Part shown: one piece after another, positions 1 through 9,578 of the stretch
Position numbering within the stretch: the stretch's first letter is position 1
How the letters are laid out: every line of letters begins with the position of its first letter
Assembly: GCA_030429545.1 (NCBI GenBank)
Contig: JAUIFF010000020.1
Coordinates: forward strand, 1 to 64,000
Length of the DNA stretch: 64,000 nt
DNA from: Polyangia bacterium
GTDB taxonomy: Bacteria; Myxococcota_A; Polyangia; Nannocystales; Nannocystaceae
Reading direction: 5' to 3'
Translations under genes and position numbers: made by a program
The notes under the pieces: generated by a model
Seen by the model: the letters and a program-made list of their open reading frames with translations, nothing else
What the model was told of the DNA's origin: nothing
The model's database searches: none

Positions 1-1
1 T

Positions 2-400
2 TTTCGTCAAAACAAACAACCGGACGCCGAGAGCGGAGCCCCCGATGCGATTGTTGCAATTGCACCACTTTGTGAAGCAGAAGATTCCTACGCACTGGTG
101 GCCACGGTCCGCAATGTCGGTGAGGCCGTACTCCCACCCGGGGTCGTGGTTGGATTTTATATTGGCGACCCACCGGATGGGACCAAGGTTGGCGAATCGA
201 TCACGACGACAGCACTGTACCCGTTGGAGGCACAAACCCTCGTTCTCCCCTACGACGATGCCCCACAGGACGTCAAAGACGGGCTCGTCAATGTCTACGC
301 GGTGGTCGACGACACGATGGAGCCGCACCCCGAATGGCAGGAGTGCCGGACCGACAATAATCTCGGGGTCAACTCGGGCAAGTGTGTCACGGTCGAGTAG
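2..400 (+). CDS. C-terminal end of a CARDB-like extracellular protein (partial)
   Basis: The reading frame is open to the left window edge and ends at the TAG at 398-400, so only the last ~132 residues are visible. They look like one beta-sandwich of the CARDB type: a run on the 'voice' of the pattern VATVRNVGEAVLPPGV, then FYIGDPPDG, then a final Asp/Asn turn (CRTDNN) near the C-terminus. In myxobacterial envelope proteins such domains often close large repeat proteins and serve as adhesion or spacing modules. The N-terminus and any catalytic or signal region lie outside the window, so the overall role cannot be named. The family assignment is by fold-like pattern only. Confidence 0.6.
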   Translation, partial: FRQNKQPDAESGAPDAIVAIAPLCEAEDSYALVATVRNVGEAVLPPGVVVGFYIGDPPDGTKVGESITTTALYPLEAQTLVLPYDDAPQDVKDGLVNVYAVVDDTMEPHPEWQECRTDNNLGVNSGKCVTVE

Positions 401-787
401 GAGCGGAGCACTGCACTCTCGACGTTCGCCGCCGCGGAAATTTTTACCTGCCCGTGAGGCCAGCCGATGATGCCGGGGCAAGTCAAGCATGGGCGGGCGA
501 CAGCCCTTGTGGTCGAACCCAACGCCATGACCGCATCATGCGGTTGCGACTGGTCAACGACTCCGGTTGCGCCGGGTCGCCAGTCACAGCGGCAGCAAAG
601 CAATGAGTGACATCGAAGTTGCTGACTTCGGCCTTGGAGGTAGAGATGTGCGCGAGTTTCGCACGGGCTCAGGTGAAGTGGATCGCAGAGAACCGGAGAC
701 CGCGTCAACAACGATGAGCAAGCCTGAGTCAGCTGGCGAGGTTCGCGGCAGTCCTGTGCAAACTGGCGACCGACGACTGAAAGAGGG
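401..787. other. Gene-free stretch before fur
   Basis: I find no convincing gene, tRNA or terminator here. Short open frames exist on both strands, but they have no family resemblance and overlap one another. The last bases (AAAGAGGGG) may be the ribosome binding region of the Fur-family gene. Confidence 0.5.
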
Positions 788-1255
788 GTGGCGCGGCTGC
801 GATCTGGTACACTCCCCGCGTCGGTGGATCCCGAACAACAAGCTGAACTGCGAGGCGAACTCCGTGCCGCAGGCCTGCGGGCGACCCCGGCCCGACTGGC
901 CGTTTTGGCAGTTCTGCGCGGGGCGGCGCAATCGCTGACCCATCAGGATGTGGTCGACGCACTCGCCGGTAACGCGGGCGACCGGGCGACGATTTACCGC
1001 AACCTCGTGACCCTCGTCGATGCCGGGTTTGCCAGGCGTACCGACCTCGGTGATCACGTGTGGCGGTTTGAAGCCGTCCGCGCGGACGGGGCCAGTTATC
1101 ACCAACACCCGCACTTTCTGTGCACCGAGTGTGGTGATGTCTCGTGCATGCCGCCCATGGAGATCAAAGTCTTTGGCGGGCGGACCGTTCCCCAGGCCGT
1201 GCATGAGCAAACGATCGAAGTCCACCTGCGCGGCGTGTGTGACAGCTGTCGCTAG
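788..1255 (+). CDS. Fur-family metal-responsive repressor
   Basis: A 155-residue transcription regulator of the Fur/Zur/PerR family, normal in length. The N-terminal winged helix (residues ~15-85) includes a recognition-helix region with RATIYRNLVTL, the family hallmark. The C-terminal half carries the metal-binding HQHPHFLC segment, a CTEC pair and a terminal CDSC pair, consistent with a structural zinc site. Such proteins bind operator DNA when loaded with Fe, Zn or Mn and repress uptake or stress genes. The sequence does not decide which metal is sensed. The start is a GTG directly preceded by a purine-rich stretch, and an internal GTG (residue 13) is an alternative. It stands alone, with no metal transporter next to it. 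Confidence 0.85.
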   Translation: MARLRSGTLPASVDPEQQAELRGELRAAGLRATPARLAVLAVLRGAAQSLTHQDVVDALAGNAGDRATIYRNLVTLVDAGFARRTDLGDHVWRFEAVRADGASYHQHPHFLCTECGDVSCMPPMEIKVFGGRTVPQAVHEQTIEVHLRGVCDSCR

Positions 1256-1390
1256 CCCGACGCTTTCGCCACGTTTGGGGACTGAGGGGGAGCGTGCCTC
1301 GCTCGTTCCGTTGCCATCCTCGCGTTGGCCTGTTGGTGAGACGTCCAGCTAAGTGGGTGTATCTACATAAACCCAGCGGGAGGCCGCGGG

Positions 1391-1633
1391 CTAGCGGGCG
1401 ACATCAACGCGTAGGCGACCGCCCAAGAACTTACACCCGTCGAGTGCCCGAATCGCAGCCTTGGCGGCCTTCGACGAGCAGAAGGTGACATAGGCAAACC
1501 CTCGATGATTGCTGTTCTGGGCACTGTTACTGATCAATCGAGCCTCCTCGATTTCTCCGTACTCCAACAACATCGCCCGCAACGCGGCAAGGCTCGTTTG
1601 TTGGGTCAGTCCTCCGACGTACAGCGTGCGCAT
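1391..1633 (-). CDS. RRM-type RNA-binding protein
   Basis: An 80-residue protein that is essentially one RNA recognition motif. The RNP2 element (LYVGGL) is at the N-terminus and the RNP1 element (RGFAYVTF) around residues 44-51, including the aromatic residues that stack on RNA bases. The order beta-alpha-beta-beta-alpha-beta is complete, ending GGRLRVDVAR. Single-RRM proteins of this size occur in cyanobacteria and several proteobacteria, often with cold or stress induction, but no target can be inferred here. It is divergently oriented to the downstream NADH dehydrogenase, and the ~210 bp between them probably carry both promoters. Confidence 0.85.
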   Translation of the reverse strand: MRTLYVGGLTQQTSLAALRAMLLEYGEIEEARLISNSAQNSNHRGFAYVTFCSSKAAKAAIRALDGCKFLGGRLRVDVAR

Positions 1634-1846
1634 GGTGTTACTCGCTGTCGACCCTACCAGAATCGGGCCTGGGATTTCTACGCTTCACAAACTTGTCACC
1701 TCCTGAGAAAAGTTGCGGCCGACCGGTCAAGTGACCGCTTTTCGGGCGTACACTCCAGTTGCCGATGAGCCTTCGTTTGCCGAGTTGTCTGGCGCGATCA
1801 GAGTGCGGGAAAGCGAATTTTGCGGCCCGCAGACTCGGAGTTGTCG

Positions 1847-3139
1847 ATGGACGCTAACGGACCGAGCCGCGTTGTGATTGTTGGTGGTGGGTTTGGTGGT
1901 CTCAATGCCGCCAAGGCCTTGGCTGGGCAACCCGGCATCGATGTCACGTTGATCGATCGCCACAACCACCATCTGTTTCAGCCGCTGCTTTATCAGGTTG
2001 CGACCGCCGGGTTGAGCCCCGCAGACATTGCCACGCCGATCCGGACAATTTTGCGTGGACGGCCGCGTAGTCGCGTGTTGCTCGATAACGTGACGGGCGT
2101 AGATTTTGCCGCCAAAGCGATCACAACAGCGAGCCAGACGATCTCCTACGACTATCTGATTTTGGCCTGTGGTGCACGTCACAGCTACTTTGGGCACCAG
2201 GAGTGGGAAGAGTTTGCCCCCGGGCTCAAGAGTCTCGAGGAGGCCACGGAGATTCGTCGACGTGTCCTGACAGCCTACGAGCTCGCCGAAAAAGAAACCG
2301 ACCCGGAACGCAAGCGGCAGCTACTGACATTCGTTGTGATTGGCGGCGGCCCAACCGGGGTAGAACTTGCAGGTGCACTGGCCGAGATCAGTCGCCAGAC
2401 CCTGCGCCGCGACTTTACCAACATCGATCCCGGGCGCACTCGCGTGCTGTTGCTCGAGGCAGGTCCGCGGATTTTGGCTTCCTTCGACCCGAGTCTTTCG
2501 GCGCAAGCGACCGCAGACTTAGAGCGCTTGGGCGTTGGCGTGTGGACCGAGTCGCGGGTGACGGACATCACCAAAGAAGGGGTGTTTTTGGGGGATGAGC
2601 GGGTGCGGGCCGCGACCGTGTTGTGGGCCGCCGGCGTGCAGGCATCCAAACTCAACCAACACCTTGGCGCTGAGCTCGACCGCCAGGGTCGGGTGGTGGT
2701 CGAGCCGGATTGCAGCTTGGCGGACAATCCAAGCGTGTTTGTCCTTGGCGACCAGGCCCACTTTGCCCACGATCCAAAAAACCCCGGTGTGCCGTTGCCC
2801 GGACTTTGCCCGGTTGCGATCCAGCAGGGTAAATGGACCGCCCGCAACATTTTGCGTGAGCTCAAGGGCAAGCCGCGCGAGGCATTTCGCTACGTCGACA
2901 AGGGGCAGATGGCAACGATCGGCCGCAAGCGCGCGATCTGTGAAATCGGCAAGGTCCGATTTCGCGGGATGTTCGCCTGGCTGGCATGGTTGCTTGTACA
3001 CATTTATTTTTTGATCGGCTTTCGCAATCGTCTCATGGTGATGCTCAACTGGGGCTGGGCCTACCTAACCTTCCGTCGCGGTGCCCGGTTGATCGTCAGC
3101 AAAGACTGGCGGGCCCACGACGAGATCCAGCCGTTGTAG
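1847..3139 (+). CDS. ndh: Type II NADH:quinone oxidoreductase (NDH-2)
   Basis: A 430-residue FAD enzyme that passes electrons from NADH to membrane quinone without pumping protons. It has two dinucleotide-binding motifs: VVIVGGGFGGLNAA near the N-terminus for FAD and VVIGGGPTGVELAGA near residue 163 for NADH. A FVLGDQA segment near residue 297 contacts the flavin. A hydrophobic C-terminal stretch (WLAWLLVHIYFLIG, near residue 375) fits peripheral membrane attachment. I prefer the ATG at 1847; an in-frame TTG lies at 1820. Family length and motif order are normal. Ferredoxin or other quinone oxidoreductases of the same superfamily are less likely because both glycine motifs and the C-terminal anchor match NDH-2. 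Confidence 0.88.
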   Translation: MDANGPSRVVIVGGGFGGLNAAKALAGQPGIDVTLIDRHNHHLFQPLLYQVATAGLSPADIATPIRTILRGRPRSRVLLDNVTGVDFAAKAITTASQTISYDYLILACGARHSYFGHQEWEEFAPGLKSLEEATEIRRRVLTAYELAEKETDPERKRQLLTFVVIGGGPTGVELAGALAEISRQTLRRDFTNIDPGRTRVLLLEAGPRILASFDPSLSAQATADLERLGVGVWTESRVTDITKEGVFLGDERVRAATVLWAAGVQASKLNQHLGAELDRQGRVVVEPDCSLADNPSVFVLGDQAHFAHDPKNPGVPLPGLCPVAIQQGKWTARNILRELKGKPREAFRYVDKGQMATIGRKRAICEIGKVRFRGMFAWLAWLLVHIYFLIGFRNRLMVMLNWGWAYLTFRRGARLIVSKDWRAHDEIQPL

Positions 3140-3284
3140 TTGACTTTACATCGTTAATGTCGTCGCGTGTGCGTGATGTCTGCGCTCGCGTGAGAGCGGT
3201 GTGACGGACCTACCTGTCGAGTGGTGGACGATAATTTTTTAACTTCGGCGAGTTATGTCTCTTAGGTCATGTACTATCGGCCTT

Positions 3285-4967
3285 ATGAAAAACTTGCCTT
3301 ACGCTCCCGTACTTTTGAGCCTGGCCCTGGTGCCCGCCTGTGCCGCGCCCTGCGGTGATGATGGCCTCGCAGGTCAACAGGAACTGTGCCCGATCGACAG
3401 CGCGTCTGAGACGGACTCCCAGACCGGCAGCGAAACCGAAGGCTCCGACAGCAATACACTGACCGCCGGTACCGTGACCATGACCGACGGCACGGCCACC
3501 CAGGGAACGGCGACCCAGGGCAACACCCAGGGGACCAACACCGAAACCGAAACCGCCGGCCCGACCGACAGCGAGACCAACGGGGGTGGCAACGTTTGGT
3601 GTGTCGACGCCGATATGGATGGGTTTGGCGATCCGACCATGTGCACCCCGGTCGAGCCCGGCGAAGACCCGCCCGACGGTACGGTCAACAACGACGACGA
3701 CTGCGACGACAACGATGGCAACACCTTCCCCGGGGCAGCGCCAAACGACGACCCCGAGGCCTGTATGACCGACGCCGACGACGACGATTGGGGCGACGAC
3801 AGCCCGGGTGCCGGGGTTGATCCCGGCAGTGACTGCGACGACAACGACCCCGACCTCGTGATGGATTGTGGGCCCAAGCTTTGGTGTGTCGACGCCGACA
3901 TGGACGGGTTTGGCGATCCGCTGAGTTGCATGATGTCGATCGATCCGATTCCGGGTTCGGTCGACAACGGCGACGACTGCGACGACCTCGACGCCAACAC
4001 CTTCCCCGGCTCATCCCCCAACGATGACCCCGAAGCGTGCATGACCGACGCCGACGACGACGACTATGGCGACGCCAACCCTGGCCCCGGTGTCGAACCA
4101 GGCACCGACTGCGACGACAGTGATGTCTTTACATTCCCGGGAGCGGCGCAAAACGAAGACCCGGAAGCGTGCATGCGCGACGAGGACGACGACGGTTGGG
4201 GCGATACCAGTGTGCCCGGCGGTGTTGTGATCGGTTCGGACTGCTACGACAACAACGCCGACCTCAACCCAGGCGATCGAATCCTCTACACGTTGGCTGC
4301 AGGCGGTGAGGTCCACGAGATCGACCCGAGTGACGGCTCGATGAGCCTGTACGCGACGTTCGATAACCTCGGGATCAATTCCGATTCGCTCATCACGGCT
4401 GCCGTCAGCCCCGAGGATGGGATGCTCTACGCAAGCCAGACCAATGGTGCCGATCGGTTGTGGGTTTTTGACTACTGCTCGCAAGATGCTCCAACCGAAC
4501 TCATGCCCCACGGGAGGACTCTGTGCGGCCTCGCCTTCACTCCCGATGGCACCCTGTATGGGATCGATAGCTCGAGCCCTGTGGCCGACCAGATTGTCGT
4601 TCTCGACCCGAATACTGGCACGGTTGAATCGATGACCCCGATCACAGTCGGCGGCCTACCACTCAACATTAACGCGTGCGGGATGGCCTACGACTGTGTC
4701 AATCAACAGCTCCTACTCACCCACGGTAGCGATAGCCAGGTGCTGAGCATCGACCCGGTCACGGGGATTGCGACCGTCGTCGCTGACATTCCCGAGGGCA
4801 ACTGGGGGTCCGTTGGGTTGGCCTACGACTCGATCACCAAGCGCGTATTCAGCAACAACGGTGATCAGCTGTACGATATTGAAATCAACATGAGCGACAA
4901 CTACACCGGTCCGGTGACGCTCGACAACAGTGTCAACGACCTGCAGTTTGGCTACACCTGCGGGTAA
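3285..4967 (+). CDS. Lipoprotein with Asp-rich Ca-binding-type repeats and beta-propeller-like C-terminus
   Basis: About 560 residues. A signal sequence ends in LVPAC, a lipobox, so it is probably an outer-membrane or surface lipoprotein. Residues ~30-110 form a Thr/Ser/Glu/Gly-rich linker. Next come repeated units with CVDADMDGFGDP, DDCDDND and a Cys in EACM (residues ~105-325), resembling thrombospondin type 3 or MopE metal-binding repeats with paired Asp runs and conserved cysteines. The last ~230 residues have blade-like repeats (LYAT, GLAFTPDGTLYGID, VGLAYDSITKRVFSNNG), suggesting a YncE-like propeller. Start at ATG 3285 because the signal begins there; an earlier in-frame ATG at 3255 would add ten residues. 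Ligand unknown. It converges on the DUF2804 gene across a shared terminator. Confidence 0.8.
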   Translation: MKNLPYAPVLLSLALVPACAAPCGDDGLAGQQELCPIDSASETDSQTGSETEGSDSNTLTAGTVTMTDGTATQGTATQGNTQGTNTETETAGPTDSETNGGGNVWCVDADMDGFGDPTMCTPVEPGEDPPDGTVNNDDDCDDNDGNTFPGAAPNDDPEACMTDADDDDWGDDSPGAGVDPGSDCDDNDPDLVMDCGPKLWCVDADMDGFGDPLSCMMSIDPIPGSVDNGDDCDDLDANTFPGSSPNDDPEACMTDADDDDYGDANPGPGVEPGTDCDDSDVFTFPGAAQNEDPEACMRDEDDDGWGDTSVPGGVVIGSDCYDNNADLNPGDRILYTLAAGGEVHEIDPSDGSMSLYATFDNLGINSDSLITAAVSPEDGMLYASQTNGADRLWVFDYCSQDAPTELMPHGRTLCGLAFTPDGTLYGIDSSSPVADQIVVLDPNTGTVESMTPITVGGLPLNINACGMAYDCVNQQLLLTHGSDSQVLSIDPVTGIATVVADIPEGNWGSVGLAYDSITKRVFSNNGDQLYDIEINMSDNYTGPVTLDNSVNDLQFGYTCG

Positions 4968-4990
4968 CGCATCACGATTTTGGTGTTGAT

Positions 4991-5020
4991 ACAAGCACCC
5001 TGCGACGGCGGGGTGCTTGT
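4991..5020. terminator. Bidirectional hairpin terminator between convergent genes
   Basis: A perfect 10-bp stem, ACAAGCACCC pairing with GGGTGCTTGT around a 10-nt loop, lies just after the lipoprotein stop and touches the stop codon of the convergent DUF2804 gene. There is no long T-run on the plus side, so strength is uncertain. Confidence 0.6.
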
Positions 5021-6018
5021 TACCATTTGGCGTATTGATCTTCGACAAATCCGAACAGGCCGTCGACCCGGTGGGTGCCCACACGCCCGCGAAATTCGCC
5101 AAAGAACTGCTTGAAGTTACTGGCGATCAGGCCAAAGTTTTGGACCTCCTCGTGTCGCCCCTGCGGGCGGAACTGCAGGTCAATTTGACCGTCGAACGAA
5201 CGGATGCTCCACTCGCTGTCGGGGTTGTCGCGGTCGTAACAAAACTGCACCGTATCGACCTTGACAAGCTTGCCATCGAGCCAATAACAGTTTTCGGTAA
5301 ATTCGGTCTCGTTGACGCCACAGGATAGGTTCAGGCCGATGCGAGTGCCGTTGACTTGGCCGGAGAGGCAGGCCCAGTTCCAAAACGTCTCGCGCCGCAT
5401 ATAGCCGCCCGACCAGTCGTGGTGGGCAAAGGCTTGCAGCCCATCGAGGTCGTAGCTCCCGAGCGCACACTCGATGCGACCCGTGCAGCGTACGCCCGCG
5501 ACTTTTTGTGCATACACCCATCCGGTGGCCCCGGTTTTGGTGGTGATACACATTGGCTCAAACGCCGGTTCGGACTCGGAAAACGCGGCGTCGATGTGCA
5601 GCCGCCCCGCGAGTTCGACACGCAGGCGCTTGCGCCGAGGATTGTCCGAATTTTGATAGCAGATGGCATTTTTGCCGCGGCGAAACCAACTTTCGCCGGC
5701 CGTCGGTGTGTTGACGGTTTTGCTAAACAGCCAGCCGATGTCCTTAAATTGCCACTCGACCATGCGCCGGGTTTGCGGCTCAAACACATAGCAAAACACC
5801 ACCGTGCCGAGGCGCATGTTGACCATGGCACAGCCGGCGATCACCTCTGCGCTGATGATCCCAAAGTATTGAAAGTGGTTGTAGCCGAGGATTTTGCCGA
5901 GCCTGCCCACCCGGCGTCCAGTTGGGGTGCGCAGGTCGTAGTCACGGTAGTTGATCTCCGTCCACGGCTGCGCGACGATACCGAACCGGGGTTTGCCATG
6001 TTGGATCAGCTGGGCCAT
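5020..6018 (-). CDS. DUF2804 family protein
   Basis: A 332-residue protein matching the DUF2804 family in length and in several blocks: an opening with RTPTGRRVGR, a middle DWSGGYMRRETFWNWA and SCGVNETEFTENCYWLDGK, and a late segment IDLQFRP..GRHEEVQNFGLI. The repeated aromatic/His/Glu blocks are typical of a large beta-barrel-like fold (lipocalin or AttH-like), and no catalytic role is established. No signal peptide or membrane helix is visible, so it is probably cytoplasmic. It is transcribed alone, converging on the preceding lipoprotein gene, with a giant protease gene upstream on the same strand about 80 bp away. Confidence 0.75.
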   Translation of the reverse strand: MAQLIQHGKPRFGIVAQPWTEINYRDYDLRTPTGRRVGRLGKILGYNHFQYFGIISAEVIAGCAMVNMRLGTVVFCYVFEPQTRRMVEWQFKDIGWLFSKTVNTPTAGESWFRRGKNAICYQNSDNPRRKRLRVELAGRLHIDAAFSESEPAFEPMCITTKTGATGWVYAQKVAGVRCTGRIECALGSYDLDGLQAFAHHDWSGGYMRRETFWNWACLSGQVNGTRIGLNLSCGVNETEFTENCYWLDGKLVKVDTVQFCYDRDNPDSEWSIRSFDGQIDLQFRPQGRHEEVQNFGLIASNFKQFFGEFRGRVGTHRVDGLFGFVEDQYAKW

Positions 6019-6100
6019 TGCCGAGATGATGGCGAAACATTGTCGGGATTGCGAGGGTTATCGCCGACAACGATTTTGTATGCGCATGTTTTTGCGGGCG

Positions 6101-9100
6101 CTATTCGCGAAACACCAGCAGCTCACGGGTCGACTCGACCTCGTTGCGGTCGCGGGCCGTCACCAAAATCTGATTGCTGCCGGGTTGCAGCGGGATCTCG
6201 GTTGAAAACTCGAGGCTGTGACCGTCGCTTTTTTGCTCGCTGGCCCGGTAGAAGATTTTTTGTTCGACCTGGGCCGGGCCGGCAGGTTTGACCGAGACCA
6301 CCACATCGTGCATGCGATCGGGATGCCGCGCCACACCGGTGAGTTTGAGCGTGGGTTGGTTGACGACCCGCGGCAGCGACTCGACCTCGATCGTGGGTGG
6401 GGTCACCGGTAGCGGCGTGACGGCAGGAGTGGTGGGGCGTGCCTTGCCTTCAAGCGCTTCGACAGCAGTTGCCGGCAACCACAGGCGACGGCCGTTCGAC
6501 CCCCGAATCGCCACCCAATCGCCGGCCTGGCCAACCTGCTCCACGACCGTCTCCGGGGCGATCGTCGCGATTTGCTGGGATTTGCCGTGGGCTCCGTTGT
6601 ACAGCCGCACCGGCTCGTTGCCCTTGACCCGGACGTTCGCTGTAGATGCAAGAAATGCCGGTCGGCCGGGAAACAGCCGCAGCTCATCGCGGTGGCTGAC
6701 CTGCTCGCGGACCTTGAAGTCGATGACCGTCAAGTCGAGCTCGACCGGACTTTTGGGACTGGCCTTGGGGTTGACAGTGATCCCAAACGCACCAAATGTC
6801 TCGCGCCCGGGGGCGAGCTTGCCGAGCTCTAAAAATCCCTCTTCGAGCAGGGCCTGGGCCCCGGAGCGGTTGCGCAGCAACACTCGGATATCCTCGGCTT
6901 TGCCCTCGCCAATGTTTTTGACCCGCAACGCCAACAGCACGCGCTCGCCCGGCTGCATCACCCCATCGCCGTTGCCCTCAACGGCAAACTCAGGCTCGCC
7001 CGGCACTGGTTTGGTGGGCGGGCGTTTGGGCGAGATGTCGACCAGGGTCGGGTCGTCGACCAGCCAGTAGTCAAACGCGAGTTGCGGTCGCTCGGCGCCG
7101 TGGATGTCAAACCGAACAGTTGTAGATGCATCGGGCTTGGCATCGGGCTCGCCCCCGTGAACGTCGAGCCGCAGGGTGTCGGTAAAGTCGGGGTGCCAGC
7201 CCATCACCTGCAGGCGAAGGTCCTGGGTGAGTTGTTGACCCGGGGCGATGGTCCCGAGCAACAGTTCGATGCCGTCGAGCTCGTCCTGTAAACAGTCGGT
7301 GATCAGGTGGACGCGGTGGGCCGGTTGGTCGCCGGTGTTTTTGACACTCACACGCAACACAAATGGCTCACCGGCGGCAAACGGTTGCTTGCCGACAAGT
7401 TCAGCCCGCAGCGCTAGCGTGGGGTTTTCGTGGGCAAGCGGCTCGCCGCTCCAGTCGATCCCCGAGTCGGCAAGCCCGGCACGGATCCGCTGATCTTCGG
7501 CCGCGGCCAGCTCCTGTTGAACCTTGCCCACGACATCGAGGCGAGCCTTGTGCTCGCCAATCCCGGTCAGGCGTTTGGCCACGGCGTGGGCGAGCCGGAT
7601 CTCCGGATCCTCCATCCGTCCGCGTTGTTGCCCGGGCTCAATGGTGGCCTTGGGGTCGATAAAATATCGCACCAAGGTGTTGTCGGGAATGTCGAGCGAG
7701 TAGTCGCGCTCGTGTTTGGCCGATGGCAGGTGGGCAACTTGGGAGCGTTCGCGCCGGCGTTCAAAACGTTCGAGGTCGTAGAAACTGGCGATGCCCTTGA
7801 GGTTTGAAAGTTGTACAGGCAATAAAGTGAGGTTGGGCTGTACGCCGAGCGTTTGGATCGACTTGTCGCCGGCAACTTGGTACTCGGCAATTGTCAGTTT
7901 GAGCGCCTGTTCCTCTTCGTACATGGTTTTGGGCATCAGCAGCTGGACCGAGCCCTTGCCAAACGAGGAGCGCCCCACAACCACTCCGCGCTCGAGTGCC
8001 GAAACGGCCCCACTGACGATCTCCGAGGCACTGGCCGAGTCTTCGTCGATCAACACCACCACCGAAGCGGCCTTGGGCAGCGCCAGTTCTTCCTTGGCCG
8101 ATTGCGACTCGCGGCCGATCGCCGAGCGCACGATCACCAGTTCTCCGCGCTCGACGAGGAGGTCGAGGACTTCGATGGCCTGGGTGAGGAGGCCGCCCGA
8201 ATTGCCGCGAAGATCGATCACCAACCCTTTGAGTGGCCCACCCTTGGTCGGCTCCCCACCGGCGCGTTCGGCCGACATGGCTTGCAGTGCATCTTTGACC
8301 TTCTCCCCGGTATTGCTTTGGAAGGTGGTGATTTGCACATAGCCGATGTCGTCGGTGAGCCGTTCAAAGTTGACGCTGTCGACCCGAATAATTGCCCGGG
8401 TAATGGTGGTGGTGAGGACCTTGTCGCCACGTCGGATCTTGACGACGACCTCGGTGTCGACCGGCCCCCGCAGCAGTTCCTGGGCCTCGAGCGAGCTCAT
8501 GCTCACGGTGCTTTGGTCGGCGATTTCGAGGAGCAGGTCGCCATCTTTGACCCCGGCTTTTTCAGCCGGCGAACCGGGCATCACGCGGACGATCAAAATC
8601 CGCCGCTGGTCGACGCGAATCTCGGCCCCAATGCCGCCAAACTGGCCCCGTGTACGTACACCTAAATCGTTGTGTTCCTTGGGGTCGAGCAGGATCGTGT
8701 GGGGGTCGAGGGGTGCGAGTAGGCCGTTGATGGCGTGGTACTCGAGCTCCCGCAGGGGTGTGCCTTCGAGGTTGAGGGTCTCGCGGGTGAACACCAAAAC
8801 CTCGCTGAGGAGGTCGCTGGTGGCCATCAAATCGTCGAGCTTATCCACCTGAAATTGTTTGGTCGCCGACCCGACGGTGACCGTGAACGACAGCTGATTG
8901 TCAGCATTGGCCGTGGCAAAAAACGCGGGTCGATGGCGGCCGAGCTCGGTGAGCGCGGTCCACAGCTGTTCGGTCGGGTCGAGACGATCTCGGTTGACGT
9001 AGTCGCGGGTGACGACGTAGCTCGACCACGTAAGCAGGGGGAACTGGCGGTTGTTGAGGTCCAAGACCGCATCGATGTTCTCGGGTTTGGGCGGGAGCTT

Positions 9101-9331
9101 TGGCGTCGCTACCGGTTCGTCGGCTTGGTCGGGCCACAGACCACAGCCCATGCCAGAGGTCGCAAGCAGCAGTGCGGCCAGGCTGCAGCGAAGCAGACCG
9201 CGACGGGCCCGTGACAACCGCGAAAAAAACCCGTTCCGGGAACAACCTGTGTGGCCACACGCGTCGTGACTTCCGTGGCCGGAGGCGGTGCTTGTGACGT
9301 CGATCTGGGCCGCCTCGGGGGAAGAATTCAC
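6101..9331 (-). CDS. Giant S41-family (C-terminal-processing) protease with PDZ, CARDB-like and SH3-like domains
   Basis: A 1076-residue protein. A hydrophobic segment ends SGMGC (Cys ~63), a possible lipobox after an unusually long N-region. Residues ~220-310 form a PDZ domain (VMPGSPAEKAGVKDGD). The S41 domain follows with GLVIDLRGNSGG, the nucleophile region DEDSASASEIVSGA and the general base Lys in SFGKGSVQ, so the Ser-Lys dyad is intact. Residues ~620-900 hold two CARDB-like sandwiches (VSVKNTGDQPAHRV; LRVKNIGEGKAEDI). An SH3-like segment (WVAIRGSNGRRLWLP) and a final Ig-like domain close it. Usual CtpA-like proteases are 400-500 residues, so the C-terminal half is a large addition that may bind peptidoglycan or substrate. 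It acts in the periplasm by inference. Divergent from the next lipoprotein gene. Confidence 0.85.
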   Translation of the reverse strand: MNSSPEAAQIDVTSTASGHGSHDACGHTGCSRNGFFSRLSRARRGLLRCSLAALLLATSGMGCGLWPDQADEPVATPKLPPKPENIDAVLDLNNRQFPLLTWSSYVVTRDYVNRDRLDPTEQLWTALTELGRHRPAFFATANADNQLSFTVTVGSATKQFQVDKLDDLMATSDLLSEVLVFTRETLNLEGTPLRELEYHAINGLLAPLDPHTILLDPKEHNDLGVRTRGQFGGIGAEIRVDQRRILIVRVMPGSPAEKAGVKDGDLLLEIADQSTVSMSSLEAQELLRGPVDTEVVVKIRRGDKVLTTTITRAIIRVDSVNFERLTDDIGYVQITTFQSNTGEKVKDALQAMSAERAGGEPTKGGPLKGLVIDLRGNSGGLLTQAIEVLDLLVERGELVIVRSAIGRESQSAKEELALPKAASVVVLIDEDSASASEIVSGAVSALERGVVVGRSSFGKGSVQLLMPKTMYEEEQALKLTIAEYQVAGDKSIQTLGVQPNLTLLPVQLSNLKGIASFYDLERFERRRERSQVAHLPSAKHERDYSLDIPDNTLVRYFIDPKATIEPGQQRGRMEDPEIRLAHAVAKRLTGIGEHKARLDVVGKVQQELAAAEDQRIRAGLADSGIDWSGEPLAHENPTLALRAELVGKQPFAAGEPFVLRVSVKNTGDQPAHRVHLITDCLQDELDGIELLLGTIAPGQQLTQDLRLQVMGWHPDFTDTLRLDVHGGEPDAKPDASTTVRFDIHGAERPQLAFDYWLVDDPTLVDISPKRPPTKPVPGEPEFAVEGNGDGVMQPGERVLLALRVKNIGEGKAEDIRVLLRNRSGAQALLEEGFLELGKLAPGRETFGAFGITVNPKASPKSPVELDLTVIDFKVREQVSHRDELRLFPGRPAFLASTANVRVKGNEPVRLYNGAHGKSQQIATIAPETVVEQVGQAGDWVAIRGSNGRRLWLPATAVEALEGKARPTTPAVTPLPVTPPTIEVESLPRVVNQPTLKLTGVARHPDRMHDVVVSVKPAGPAQVEQKIFYRASEQKSDGHSLEFSTEIPLQPGSNQILVTARDRNEVESTRELLVFRE

Positions 9332-9578
9332 CGCGATAGGTTCCCGTAAATTTAGGCATAGCGCTACTAGTGCGGTGTTTGCGAGTACTTCTGGGGCGTT
9401 TTAGCGACTTCTGAAGTGATCGCACATTTGTGGTCTGTAGTCAGGGCTCGTCAATTAACGTTATTCAAAACGTCAAAAAAGATATTTATAAATTCAAAGC
9501 TCGGTAACACTGCTCGCTAAGTGACGGCAGTTTCACAAGTCGACATCTGGCACAAAATCCGCATGTCAAGTTTTCGAC

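Noticed and set aside
584..1225. 213-residue protein on the minus strand
   Set aside because: Antisense to the Fur gene, no motif, high-G+C codon mirror effect.
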